Shown here piece after piece: positions 32,125 through 39,689 of a stretch of DNA of 64,000 nucleotides. The stretch is from an uncultured Prevotellaceae bacterium (lineage in GTDB: Bacteria; Bacteroidota; Bacteroidia; Bacteroidales; Bacteroidaceae). The stretch is from contig CAMKTN010000005.1 of NCBI GenBank assembly GCA_946415705.1, positions 1 through 64,000 on the forward strand, given 5' to 3'. Numbering within the stretch: position 1 is the stretch's first letter; each line of letters begins with the position of its first letter. The position numbers were made by a program, and so were the translations under genes. The notes under the pieces were generated by a model that saw nothing but the letters and a program-made list of their open reading frames with translations, did not search any database and was not told where the DNA came from.

Positions 32125-32592
32125 ATGATGAATAATGACTTAGACGACATCGATTTGCAGATCCTCAGAACGCTGCAAAAGAATGCGAAATTAACTACCA
32201 AAGAGCTGGCTGATGCCGTACATCTCACTCCTACCCCGGTCTTTGAGCGACAGAAGCGGCTGGAGCGTCAGGGCTACATCACCAAGTATGTGGCAGTGCT
32301 GGACCCTGAGAAGCTGAATCAAGGACTCTTGGTGTTCTGCAAGGTGAAGCTGCAGCAAATCAACCATGAGATAGCCGATGCGTTCACGCGACGCATCCAG
32401 CGCATCCCTGAGGTGACAGCATGCTACAACACCTCGGGTGCCTATGACTATCTCTTAATGGTTCGCGCACGTGACATGAAACAATATCAGGAGTTCATTC
32501 TCAACAAACTCGGTGATATTGAGCACGTGGGTGCTATTGAGAGTACCTTTGTGATGAGTGAGGTGAAACAAACACATGGCATCAACCTGTAG
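32125..32592 (+). CDS. Lrp/AsnC-family transcriptional regulator
   Basis: The 155-residue product has an N-terminal winged helix ('LDDIDLQILRTLQKNAKLTTKELADAVHLTPTPVFERQKRLE', positions about 5-46). A RAM/AsnC ligand domain follows ('VLVFCKVKLQ...VTACYNTSGAYDYLLMV...GAIESTFVMSEVK'). It should bind an amino acid and control nearby metabolism. Divergence from the metY-like gene suggests it senses a sulfur or branched amino acid and controls metY. ATG 32125 opens the usual Lrp N-terminus; the frame is open further upstream. Confidence 0.9.
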   Translation: MMNNDLDDIDLQILRTLQKNAKLTTKELADAVHLTPTPVFERQKRLERQGYITKYVAVLDPEKLNQGLLVFCKVKLQQINHEIADAFTRRIQRIPEVTACYNTSGAYDYLLMVRARDMKQYQEFILNKLGDIEHVGAIESTFVMSEVKQTHGINL

Positions 32593-32607
32593 GGGGCTGA
32601 TGCCATG
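32575..32607. terminator. Hairpin between convergent lrp-like and phoA genes
   Basis: CATGGCATCA and TGATGCCATG form a perfect 10-bp stem around the regulator's stop codon. There is no T-run, so termination is only likely. Confidence 0.4.
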
Positions 32608-32631
32608 AGTATCTGCAATTAGGCTGGGCAC

Positions 32632-34044
32632 TTACTCGGCCTCGTAGCCTGCAATCTTGGCCATTGCGGGTGCAATCTCGATATTATCGATGCGCCCCTG
32701 GAAGACCTCGGTGCCCGGGCCGATGGCATAGATCGGCACATAGCCGTTGGAATGGCCGCCGCTGGCCCAGCTGATCATGGCCACCTCTGAGAGGATGTGC
32801 TTCGTGGTCTCGCAGAGGTCGTTGATGCGGTCCTTGACCTTGTCATTGTCCTGCATGGCCTTCTCGATGGCGTTCCAGCGGTTCTGCAGGCGATCGCTTT
32901 GCTTTTGGTTGAGGGTGATGCCGGTGCCGAAGCCCATCAGTTCCTTAAGTTGTTTCTCCACGGCTGTCCACGTGAATTTCTTAGGTGCTTTCTTGTACTG
33001 CTCATTGAGGAGCCATTTCAGCTCATCGATGCTGCAGCGCTGATATTTCAGCAGGTCGGTGTGTAGCTCATACGGCCCTGTTCCCATCACCAGACCGCCC
33101 GTCTCATGGTCGGCGCTGATGACGATGATGGTCTCGTCGGGGTGCTGCTGGTAGAACTCATATGCCACTTTCACCGCTTTGTCCATATCAAGGACTTCAT
33201 TGATGACATTGCCGATATCGTTGCGGTGGCAGGCCCAGTCAATCAGGCCACCCTCGATAGCGAAGAAGAAACCGTCGTTCCGCTTCGAGGTCAGATAGTT
33301 GATGCCGGCGCGCACCATCTGTTCCAACGTCAGGTCGTCCTTCGTCTGGTCGATACCGTAGGGCACGCGCTCACTGTTGAGCTTCTCGTTCTGCTTGTCG
33401 CTCTGCAGGAGGATGAGTTTGTTGGCCTGGCGTCCTTTCTTCTGATATTCCTTATATCCTTTGACGATGGTGTAGCCAGCTGCTTTCGCCTGCTCATGCA
33501 GCGACGGCTCACCTTCCTTGACATAGGGTTTATTGAAGTCGGAACCTGCGAAGAAATCGTAGTCACTCTTGCAGAGGTCCTGACCTAGTTCGTAGTACAT
33601 CTGACGCTTAGGCTGATGGCCGTAGAACGAAGCGGGCGTAGCGTGGGTGATGGAGACGGTGGTGGCCACGCCTACTGCCTTGCCAGCCTTCTGTGCCCAG
33701 GCTGCAATGCTGGTGATGGGTGTCTCCAGGTCTTCCAGCACACCGATGGCGCCGTTCTTCGTCTTGTGTCCTGTGGCGAGTGCCGTGCCGCCGGCAGCGG
33801 AGTCTGTGACGCCGTTCGTGGCAGAGTACGTGTTGACCACCCCCACAACGGGCAGGCTTGACATCAGAATGGGTTCAAAACCGATCTTGCCCTTCAGGGC
33901 AGCGAGATAAGTCTCTGTGACATTGATCTGATTGACACCCATGCCGTCGCCAATGAAATAGAAGACATATTTCACTTGGCTTTCAGCAAAGGCTGATAGT
34001 GTGATCACGATTGCCAGGAGGCAGGAAAGAAAACGTAGTTTCAT
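32632..34044 (-). CDS. Alkaline phosphatase (PhoA family)
   Basis: The 470-residue exported phosphatase has signal peptide 'FLSCLLAIVITLSAFAES'. Metal and active-site motifs: 'FYFIGDGMGVNQ', the nucleophile Ser in 'GVTDSAAGGTALATGHKT', 'EGGLIDWACHRND' and 'ISADHETGGL', with a final His in 'SWASGGHSNGYVP'. It hydrolyses phosphomonoesters in the periplasm. It lies 47 bp after the U32 gene on the same strand, separated by an oligomer tract (34060-34095). Confidence 0.93.
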   Translation of the reverse strand: MKLRFLSCLLAIVITLSAFAESQVKYVFYFIGDGMGVNQINVTETYLAALKGKIGFEPILMSSLPVVGVVNTYSATNGVTDSAAGGTALATGHKTKNGAIGVLEDLETPITSIAAWAQKAGKAVGVATTVSITHATPASFYGHQPKRQMYYELGQDLCKSDYDFFAGSDFNKPYVKEGEPSLHEQAKAAGYTIVKGYKEYQKKGRQANKLILLQSDKQNEKLNSERVPYGIDQTKDDLTLEQMVRAGINYLTSKRNDGFFFAIEGGLIDWACHRNDIGNVINEVLDMDKAVKVAYEFYQQHPDETIIVISADHETGGLVMGTGPYELHTDLLKYQRCSIDELKWLLNEQYKKAPKKFTWTAVEKQLKELMGFGTGITLNQKQSDRLQNRWNAIEKAMQDNDKVKDRINDLCETTKHILSEVAMISWASGGHSNGYVPIYAIGPGTEVFQGRIDNIEIAPAMAKIAGYEAE

Positions 34045-34091
34045 AAGCGTATGGGTTGTTTAGTTGAAAGTTGACAGTTGAGAGTTGATAG

Positions 34092-35345
34092 TTAAGTGGG
34101 ATTCACGGGATCGATGCGGAAGAGTTTGTCGCTGTGGCGGATCTTGGCATCTACTTTGAAGGAGACATTGGAGCCTTGTTTGGCGGTGGGAACGGCGGCG
34201 TTCGTGTCGTCGTGCATCTCCTCGATGGTGCCATACAGGGCGCCAGTCGTGGGGCCAGTGATAAGGAACTTATCGCCCACGTGCAGCTCGGCAGCCTCGA
34301 TGTGGAACTCACCTAATCCCAGGCGCGAGTAGTACTTCGTGCCGCGCCCCACATACACCTTGCGTTCCGTGGTCTGAGACCCGTAGCCCTCTGTCCATTC
34401 TCCCAGCCGCTGCCCCTGATAGTAGCCATCCCAGAAACCGCGATTGAAGACCGTCTTTAACCGTGTATCGAAGTCATCCTTGAGCGCCTCGCTGAGCGAG
34501 CCGCTCAAGATGGCTTCGAGACACTCGCTATAGCATTCCACAACGGTTTTCACATATTCTGGTCCTCGTGCGCGGCCCTCAATCTTAAAGACCCGCACGC
34601 CGGCATCAACGAGTTGGTCGAGGAAGCGGATGGTCTTCAGGTCCTTGGGCGACATGATATATTTGTTATCCACCTCCAGTTCGATGTCCGTTTCCTTGTC
34701 TTTGACGATATACCCGCGGCGGCAGATCTGCATGCACTCGCCGCGATTGGCTGAGCGACCGGTGTTCTGCAGGCTGAGGTAGCACTTGCCCGACACGGCC
34801 ATGCACAGCGCGCCGTGGCAGAACATCTCGATGCGGATGAGCTGGCCGCCGGGGCCGCAGATATGGTCGCGCACGATGGCCTCGTGTATCTCCTTGACCT
34901 GTTTGATATTCAGCTCACGTGCCAGCACCACGACATCTGCGAACTGGGCATAGAAGCGCAGCGCCTCGATATTGGAGATATTCAGCTGCGTAGAGAGATG
35001 CACCTCCACGCCTATCTGTCGGGCGTAGGTCATCACGGCGATGTCGCTGGCGATGACGGCACTGATGTGCGCCTCTTTGGCGGCATCGAGAATCTCGCGC
35101 ATCAGCGGCAGGTCCTCGCCGTAGATGATGGTGTTCACGGTCAGGTAGCTCTTCACGCCGTGCTGGCGGCAGGTGTCGGCCATCTCCTTCAGGTCGTTGA
35201 TGGTGAAGGCCGAGGCCGAGTGGGCGCGCATATTCAGGTGCTCGATGCCGAAATAGATGCTGTCCGCTCCCGCCTGTAGTGCGGCAGCGAAGCTCTCCCG
35301 TGACCCCACGGGTGCCATGATTTCAAAGTCTTCACGTTTCATCAT
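34092..35345 (-). CDS. U32-family protein (TrhP/YegQ-like tRNA hydroxylation factor)
   Basis: The 417-residue product carries the U32 signature 'EMFCHGALCMAVSGKCYLS' (about 168-186), with cysteines further on in 'NRGECMQICRRGY'. It starts 'FEIMAPVGSRESFAAALQAG'. E. coli U32 members help make 5-hydroxyuridine in tRNA (TrhP) or modify rRNA (RlhA). The context here favours tRNA: its start overlaps the stop of queH, and dusB lies across the divergent promoter. Older annotation calls the family 'peptidase U32'; protease activity is not indicated. Confidence 0.85.
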   Translation of the reverse strand: MMKREDFEIMAPVGSRESFAAALQAGADSIYFGIEHLNMRAHSASAFTINDLKEMADTCRQHGVKSYLTVNTIIYGEDLPLMREILDAAKEAHISAVIASDIAVMTYARQIGVEVHLSTQLNISNIEALRFYAQFADVVVLARELNIKQVKEIHEAIVRDHICGPGGQLIRIEMFCHGALCMAVSGKCYLSLQNTGRSANRGECMQICRRGYIVKDKETDIELEVDNKYIMSPKDLKTIRFLDQLVDAGVRVFKIEGRARGPEYVKTVVECYSECLEAILSGSLSEALKDDFDTRLKTVFNRGFWDGYYQGQRLGEWTEGYGSQTTERKVYVGRGTKYYSRLGLGEFHIEAAELHVGDKFLITGPTTGALYGTIEEMHDDTNAAVPTAKQGSNVSFKVDAKIRHSDKLFRIDPVNPT

Positions 35346-35956
35346 TTGTTTTCGTTTTCGTCATCGTTTTTGTTATTGTCTTCATTCCTCATGGAGAACT
35401 CACAGCCACAATACCGCTGGTTGTAGAAATCGTATTCTTTCAGGAGTTGGTTGCGGCGCTCCTGCAAGCCGCCTTTGCGCCAGTTCTGTGCCCAGAAGTG
35501 GGAGCCCGGGACAGCAGCCTCGGCAGCCAGTCCGGCGCGCTCGATCTGGTCCAGGCGCTTCCACCGCGAGGAGGCCAGCGTTGTGGTGAACCATCCGATG
35601 CCCAGCTCCACGGCCTTGTGCGCAGCGGATGTCAGGCGCATCGTGAAACACTCCTCGCAGCGGCTGCCGCGTTCGGGTTCGCCTTCCATGCCCTTGACAC
35701 AGCCGAGCCAACCCTCATGATCCCAGTCCTCATCAATCCATTCAATGCCCAGGCTCTCAGCGTGACGCTTGCTCTCGGCCTTGCGCGTCTCATATTCCTC
35801 GCGTGGAAAGATGTTCGGATTGCAGTAGTAGATGGTTGGACGGACACCATTCACCAGCATCCATTCCACGATGGCACTGGAGCAGGGCGCACAACAGGCA
35901 TGGAGCAGCACGCGCTCCACACCAGAGGGCACTTCGATGGCCGTTCTCGTTTTCAT
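35342..35956 (-). CDS. queH: Epoxyqueuosine reductase QueH
   Basis: The 204-residue product has the QueH metal-binding pattern: 'LLHACCAPCSSA' at the start, 'GWLGCVKGMEGEPERGSRCEECF' in the middle (described, with C, C, C and C ligands) and 'QRYCGCEFS' near the end. It reduces epoxyqueuosine in tRNA to queuosine. ATG 35956 begins only 5 bp after the TTTG of a -7 element, so the mRNA is probably leaderless. A longer in-frame reading through the divergent promoter is not believable. The C-terminal 'NEDNNKNDDENENK' is low-complexity. Confidence 0.9.
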   Translation of the reverse strand: MKTRTAIEVPSGVERVLLHACCAPCSSAIVEWMLVNGVRPTIYYCNPNIFPREEYETRKAESKRHAESLGIEWIDEDWDHEGWLGCVKGMEGEPERGSRCEECFTMRLTSAAHKAVELGIGWFTTTLASSRWKRLDQIERAGLAAEAAVPGSHFWAQNWRKGGLQERRNQLLKEYDFYNQRYCGCEFSMRNEDNNKNDDENENK

Positions 35957-35960
35957 GGGC

Positions 35961-36022
35961 GCAAAGTTAAGCACTTTTTTCGAAACAAGGCGCCTCGTTT
36001 CGAAAAAAGTGCTTAACTTTGC
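35961..36022. promoter_or_regulatory. 62-bp near-perfect palindrome forming a symmetric divergent promoter
   Basis: The arms are 35961-35991 and 35992-36022 with one mismatch. Each arm ends outward in TAACTTTG, a consensus -7 element: on the minus strand for queH (35962-35969) and on the plus strand for dusB (36014-36021). The two ATGs lie 5 and 8 bp beyond. One promoter half is therefore a copy of the other. Confidence 0.75.
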
Positions 36023-36029
36023 ACCCAGT

Positions 36030-37085
36030 ATGAAGATAGGAAAGCTCGATTTGGGCGAAAGGCCCGTGTTTTTGGCACCGATGGAGGACGTCACCGACAT
36101 CGGCTTCCGTCTGCTGTGCCGACGTATGGGTGCAGCAATGGTGTATTCCGAGTTTGTGGCGGCGGATGCCTTGGTGCGTATGGTCAATAAGAGCCTCAAG
36201 AAGCTGGAGGTGTGCGACGAAGAGCGCCCCGTAGCCATTCAGATCTACGGCAAGGAGCCGGAGCCGATGGCCGAGGCCGCCCGAATCGTGGTGGAACAGG
36301 CACACCCCGATGTGCTGGACCTGAACTTCGGATGCCCCGTGAAGAAGATTGCGGGCAAGGGCGCTGGCGCCGGAATGCTGCAGAACCCGCCCAAGCTACT
36401 GGCGATTACGCGCGCCGTCGTGGATGCCGTCGGGGCTGAGGTGCCCGTCACGGTCAAGACGCGCCTCGGCTGGGACCATGAGCATAAGATTATCGTGGAG
36501 CTGGCTGAGCAGTTGCAGGACTGCGGTATCTCCGCCTTGACCATTCACGGCCGCACACGCTCGCAGATGTACACCGACCAGGCCGACTGGACGCTCATCG
36601 GTGAGGTGAAGCGCAACCCTCGCATGAGGATTCCCATCATCGGTAACGGCGACATCACCTCGGCCGAAAAGGCCGTGGAGGCTTTCGAGCGCTATGGCGT
36701 GGATGCCATCATGGTGGGCCGTGCCACCTTCGGCCGCCCCTGGATCTTCAAAGAGATTGATCAGGCCCTTCACCCAGCAGCGGCTAGCTCCTCCCCCGTT
36801 ACCGTTCCCGTCGGTTCTCCGACGGGCCTTTCCCTCGACTGGAAAATCGACATCCTCAAGGAGCAGACCCTCACCTCCGTGGCCCGTCTGGGCGAGCTGA
36901 GCGGCATTCGCCATGTGCGCCGCCATCTGGCTGCCTCGCCGCTCTTCAAGGGCATTCCGGACTTCCGACAGACCCGCATCAAGATGCTGCGGGCAGACAC
37001 CGTCGAGGAGCTCTTCGAGGTCATGGAATACACGCGTGGCCTCCTGCATCAGCTGGAAGACGTATCATCAGAACAAGGATTATGA
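36030..37085 (+). CDS. dusB: tRNA-dihydrouridine synthase (DusB-like) with family B insertion
   Basis: The 351-residue flavoenzyme reduces uridine to dihydrouridine in tRNA. Motifs: 'FLAPMEDVTDIGFR' (FMN-barrel start), the catalytic Cys in 'LNFGCPVKKIAGKGAGAGML', 'HGRTRSQMY' and 'GNGDITSAEKA', then 'MVGRATFGRPWIF'. A family B element (36795-36828) adds 'SPVTVPVGSPTGL' between the barrel and the helical RNA-binding domain. The ATG is 8 bp after a -7 element, so a leaderless mRNA is likely. The stop overlaps the next start (ATGA). Confidence 0.93.
   Translation: MKIGKLDLGERPVFLAPMEDVTDIGFRLLCRRMGAAMVYSEFVAADALVRMVNKSLKKLEVCDEERPVAIQIYGKEPEPMAEAARIVVEQAHPDVLDLNFGCPVKKIAGKGAGAGMLQNPPKLLAITRAVVDAVGAEVPVTVKTRLGWDHEHKIIVELAEQLQDCGISALTIHGRTRSQMYTDQADWTLIGEVKRNPRMRIPIIGNGDITSAEKAVEAFERYGVDAIMVGRATFGRPWIFKEIDQALHPAAASSSPVTVPVGSPTGLSLDWKIDILKEQTLTSVARLGELSGIRHVRRHLAASPLFKGIPDFRQTRIKMLRADTVEELFEVMEYTRGLLHQLEDVSSEQGL
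36795..36828 (+). repeat. Family B element, in-frame in dusB, with compensated stem
   Basis: CCCGTTACCGTT foot, stem CCCGTCGG, loop TTCT, stem CCGACGGG. Relative to the RAYT copies both arms have changed together (CCTTCGGG/CCCGAAGG became CCCGTCGG/CCGACGGG) while foot and loop are unchanged. Confidence 0.85.
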
Positions 37086-37744
37086 AGGTTCTCCTATTTT
37101 GCACTTTTGCATTGTTCACTCTCCCCTCCTTTGCCCAGTCCACCCCTTGGCGCATCGAGGCAGAGTCGGCAGCGACGCGTGTGCTGATGCGAGGCGACAC
37201 CCTCGATATCACCGCCCCCCAGGGCCTCTCCCTTTGGTGGAGTCAACCCCTGACGGCTCCCTGCACCATTTCCTATCGTGCTTGTGTCGTGGTGGCAGGC
37301 GGCCCCTGCGATCGCCTCTCGGATTTGAATTGTTTCTGGATGGCTTCTTCTCCCCTCCCTAACAGGGGAGGGGTCGGGGGAGGGGCCTTCTCCGGCCGCT
37401 TCCTCGACTACTACCGCCTCCAATGCTACTATCTCGGCTATGGTGGCAACCACAACACCACTACCCGCTTCCGTCGCTACGATGGCGACTCGCTCGCTGT
37501 GACAGACCCATCCCGTCGCCCGGCCATCCTGAAGGAATATACCGATAGCGCCCACCTCCTGCGCCCCAACCATTGGTACAGCGTCCGCATAGAGGTCTCC
37601 GCCAACGGACGCACGCGCTACTTCATCGATAATGAGCTGCTGGTGGATTACCAGGACCCCTCTCCCCTACTCCACGGCTGGTTTGCCTTTCGCACTACCT
37701 GGAGCCACACCCGCCTCACCGCTTTCCGCATTACCCAACAGTAG
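37082..37744 (+). CDS. Secreted protein with DUF6250-like beta-sandwich domain
   Basis: The 220-residue product has signal peptide 'LLFCTFALFTLPSFAQ'. The body pattern 'LQCYYLGYGGNHNTTTRFRRYDG', 'LLRPNHWYSVRIEV', 'RYFIDNELLVDY' and 'GWFAFRTTWSHTRLTAFRI' resembles lectin-like or DUF6250 domains found in Bacteroidetes carbohydrate-active proteins. A glycan-related role is inferred. A family A element (37350-37385) is read as 'SSPLPNRGGVGGG' in a loop. The start overlaps the dusB stop by 4 bp. Confidence 0.7.
   Translation: MKVLLFCTFALFTLPSFAQSTPWRIEAESAATRVLMRGDTLDITAPQGLSLWWSQPLTAPCTISYRACVVVAGGPCDRLSDLNCFWMASSPLPNRGGVGGGAFSGRFLDYYRLQCYYLGYGGNHNTTTRFRRYDGDSLAVTDPSRRPAILKEYTDSAHLLRPNHWYSVRIEVSANGRTRYFIDNELLVDYQDPSPLLHGWFAFRTTWSHTRLTAFRITQQ
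37350..37385 (+). repeat. Family A element, in-frame in the DUF6250-like gene
   Basis: CTCCCCTCCCT, AACA, GGGGAGGGG, tail TCGGGGGAGGGG. Translated 'SPLPNRGGVGGGA'. Confidence 0.75.
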
Positions 37745-37750
37745 CGGGTA

Positions 37751-38257
37751 TCAGTTCTCGCTCTTATTATAATTATCGGTGGACTGCTGCTGATTCTGCT
37801 GGCTCTGCTTGCCGCTGTTGCCATCGGTGTCGCTCTTGGTGATGGGGCGTTCCTTCTTGCGGCTCTTGCGCAGCAACAGCACGATGATGAGCACCGGAAT
37901 CCAGATGGGTGCCGTGCAGAAGGCGAGGAGCAGGATGAAAAGGAAAAGGAAGATCACCAGCACCAACAACAAGGCGACAATCCCCCACCCTCCATCGAAT
38001 AGCTTCCTCAGCCACTGCGGCAGGATGCTGTCATCGGAGGTCCATTCCTCTATCAAATCGTTGAAATCAGCGTCGGACATGACCACCTCCGTGGTGTCCT
38101 CACCCTCGTAGAAGAATGTCGTGTCCTCGGACAGCGCCTCCACCGTGTCGAGGAGCAACTCCTCATCGACAGGCTCTGCATCCTGCACCTGTGCCGCCAG
38201 ACGGGGTGTGAGGCACGCCAGCGTCAGGATGATTAGAATCGTTCGTATATCTTTCAT
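37751..38257 (-). CDS. Small membrane protein of unknown function
   Basis: The 168-residue product has a signal-like N-terminus ('IRTILIILTLACLTPRLAAQ') and an acidic region (about 25-80, with 'DTTFFYEGEDTTEVVMSD'). Two adjoining hydrophobic segments follow ('WGIVALLLVLVIFLFLFILLL' region, then 'APIWIPVLIIVLLL') and a Q/N/K-rich tail. I recognise no family. It lies 27 bp after the MFS gene on the same strand and may be co-transcribed with it. Confidence 0.6.
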   Translation of the reverse strand: MKDIRTILIILTLACLTPRLAAQVQDAEPVDEELLLDTVEALSEDTTFFYEGEDTTEVVMSDADFNDLIEEWTSDDSILPQWLRKLFDGGWGIVALLLVLVIFLFLFILLLAFCTAPIWIPVLIIVLLLRKSRKKERPITKSDTDGNSGKQSQQNQQQSTDNYNKSEN

Positions 38258-38284
38258 ATCTGTATGGTTTTTATATGGTTCGTT

Positions 38285-39484
38285 CTATCTCAGTTTGTTG
38301 GCCTCGAAATGCTGCCTCACCTTCAGGAAATAGTAGGCCACACCGATGACGTTTACGACGACGGCACAGAGGAAGGCGCCGCCATAGCCGGTATGCTCCG
38401 CCACAAAGCCGCCACAGAGGATGCCAAGCCCCACGCCGGCATCCCAGGCTGTCAGTATCGAGGAGTTGGCCGTGCCACGCTGGTTGTTCTCTGCCAGATT
38501 GATGAACATCGTCTGGAAGGCAGGCCACATGTGGCCGTTGCCAAGACCAATGATGAAGGCAGAGGCATAGTAGGCTGGCGTCGAGGGCACTAAGGCAAAG
38601 AGCAGGTAACCGCACACCGACACCGTCATGCCCAACGACGCATTGCGCGTCACAAGGTTTCTGCGTAAAAACGGAGCTCCCGTCAGGCGCGAGAGCATCA
38701 GGCCTACTGCCAGCAGCGAGAAGAAGAGTCCGGTGCCCTCCGTAATGCCTAACTGCTGCTTGCCATAGATGGCCACATAGGTGGACACCACGCCGTAGCT
38801 GAAGGCCAGACAAACCATGCTGACCGCTTCGCGCCATCCCTTCACGAGGAAGAAACGGTCCAGCGACAGCACGCGCTTGCCCTGCACATAGTCGCGAGCA
38901 GGGATGTGGATGGAGGCCACCAGCAGGATGCCCAGCAGCGAGAACAGCATCGAGAGCCAGAATAGCGCATCGAAATTACCCCCAAAGGCCTGTAGGACGT
39001 AGATCGCCAGCACAGGACCTATCACCGTGGCCAGGTTGTTGCTCAGACCATAATACCCTATACCCTCTGTGCGGCGCGACGACGGCAGCACGTCTATCGC
39101 CACCGTACTCGCCGCCACCGTCGTAGCACCAAAAGGCGCGCCGTGCAACGTCCGGAACAGGGCAAACATCGTGATGCTACCTGCCACGATATACCCCGCA
39201 AAGAGCGCAAAGAAAAGGAAGATGCACACCAGCAGCACAGCCTTGCGAGGGAAGCTATCCACGATAAACCCGCTGAAAGGACGCACCAGCAATGCCATCA
39301 CAGAGTACCCCGCCAGCACAAGACCGATCGTGTCCTTCGTGGCACCGAAGGTCTCGTAGAGGTACAACGGCAACAGCGGCACGATCAGTGTGAAGGAGAA
39401 GTGAACCATAAAGTTCACCAACCATATCTTCACGTAGTTCGCATTCCACAGTTTCTCCCTGTCCGTTTTCATTGCTAACGTCAT
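38285..39484 (-). CDS. MFS transporter (12-helix)
   Basis: The 399-residue product has about 12 helices, the loop motif 'DSFPRKAVLL' between helices 2 and 3, and 'LHGAPFGATTVAASTVAIDVLPSSRRTEGIGYYG' in helices 4-5 (described), typical of drug- or metabolite-type MFS exporters. The substrate is unknown. An internal ATG at 39472 (MKTDREKLWN) is an alternative start. A -7 element TACTTTTG lies just upstream (39505-39512). Confidence 0.85.
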   Translation of the reverse strand: MTLAMKTDREKLWNANYVKIWLVNFMVHFSFTLIVPLLPLYLYETFGATKDTIGLVLAGYSVMALLVRPFSGFIVDSFPRKAVLLVCIFLFFALFAGYIVAGSITMFALFRTLHGAPFGATTVAASTVAIDVLPSSRRTEGIGYYGLSNNLATVIGPVLAIYVLQAFGGNFDALFWLSMLFSLLGILLVASIHIPARDYVQGKRVLSLDRFFLVKGWREAVSMVCLAFSYGVVSTYVAIYGKQQLGITEGTGLFFSLLAVGLMLSRLTGAPFLRRNLVTRNASLGMTVSVCGYLLFALVPSTPAYYASAFIIGLGNGHMWPAFQTMFINLAENNQRGTANSSILTAWDAGVGLGILCGGFVAEHTGYGGAFLCAVVVNVIGVAYYFLKVRQHFEANKLR

Positions 39485-39504
39485 CGCTCAACCTTTTCAA
39501 GCCG

Positions 39505-39535
39505 CAAAAGTACGCACTTTCCTCGACCGCGCCAA
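39505..39535 (-). promoter_or_regulatory. Promoter of the MFS gene
   Basis: Minus strand: TTG (39533-39535), 20 bp, TACTTTTG (39505-39512). Divergent from the RAYT promoter. Confidence 0.5.
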
Positions 39536-39562
39536 GCAATCCCCCTTTTTTTCGCCTTTTTC

Positions 39563-39593
39563 TTTGTCCCAAACCCCAAAATCCCTACCTTTG
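39563..39593 (+). promoter_or_regulatory. Promoter of the RAYT gene
   Basis: TTTG (39563-39566), 19 bp, TACCTTTG (39586-39593), a full match to the Bacteroidetes consensus. The predicted leader (about 39600-39689) contains a long family B element. Confidence 0.6.
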
Positions 39594-39607
39594 CCCCACA
39601 ATTCACC

Positions 39608-39674
39608 CCCGTTACCGTTCCTTCGGGTTCTTCAAGTGTGAAGCGTCCCGTTGGGCCGAGCGCTCCCGAAGGCC
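39608..39674 (+). repeat. Long family B element in the RAYT leader
   Basis: CCCGTTACCGTT foot, outer stem CCTTCGGG (39620-39627) paired with CCCGAAGG (39665-39672). Instead of the TTCT loop there is an insert of about 37 nt with its own small hairpin (CTTCA, AGTG, TGAAG). Confidence 0.8.
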
Positions 39675-39689
39675 TAAATAAAATCCTCT

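Noticed and set aside
35832-36029. Extended dusB start inside the queH gene
   Set aside because: The frame is open upstream of 36030, but it would cross the divergent promoter palindrome and antisense queH. The family's N-terminus begins at ATG 36030.
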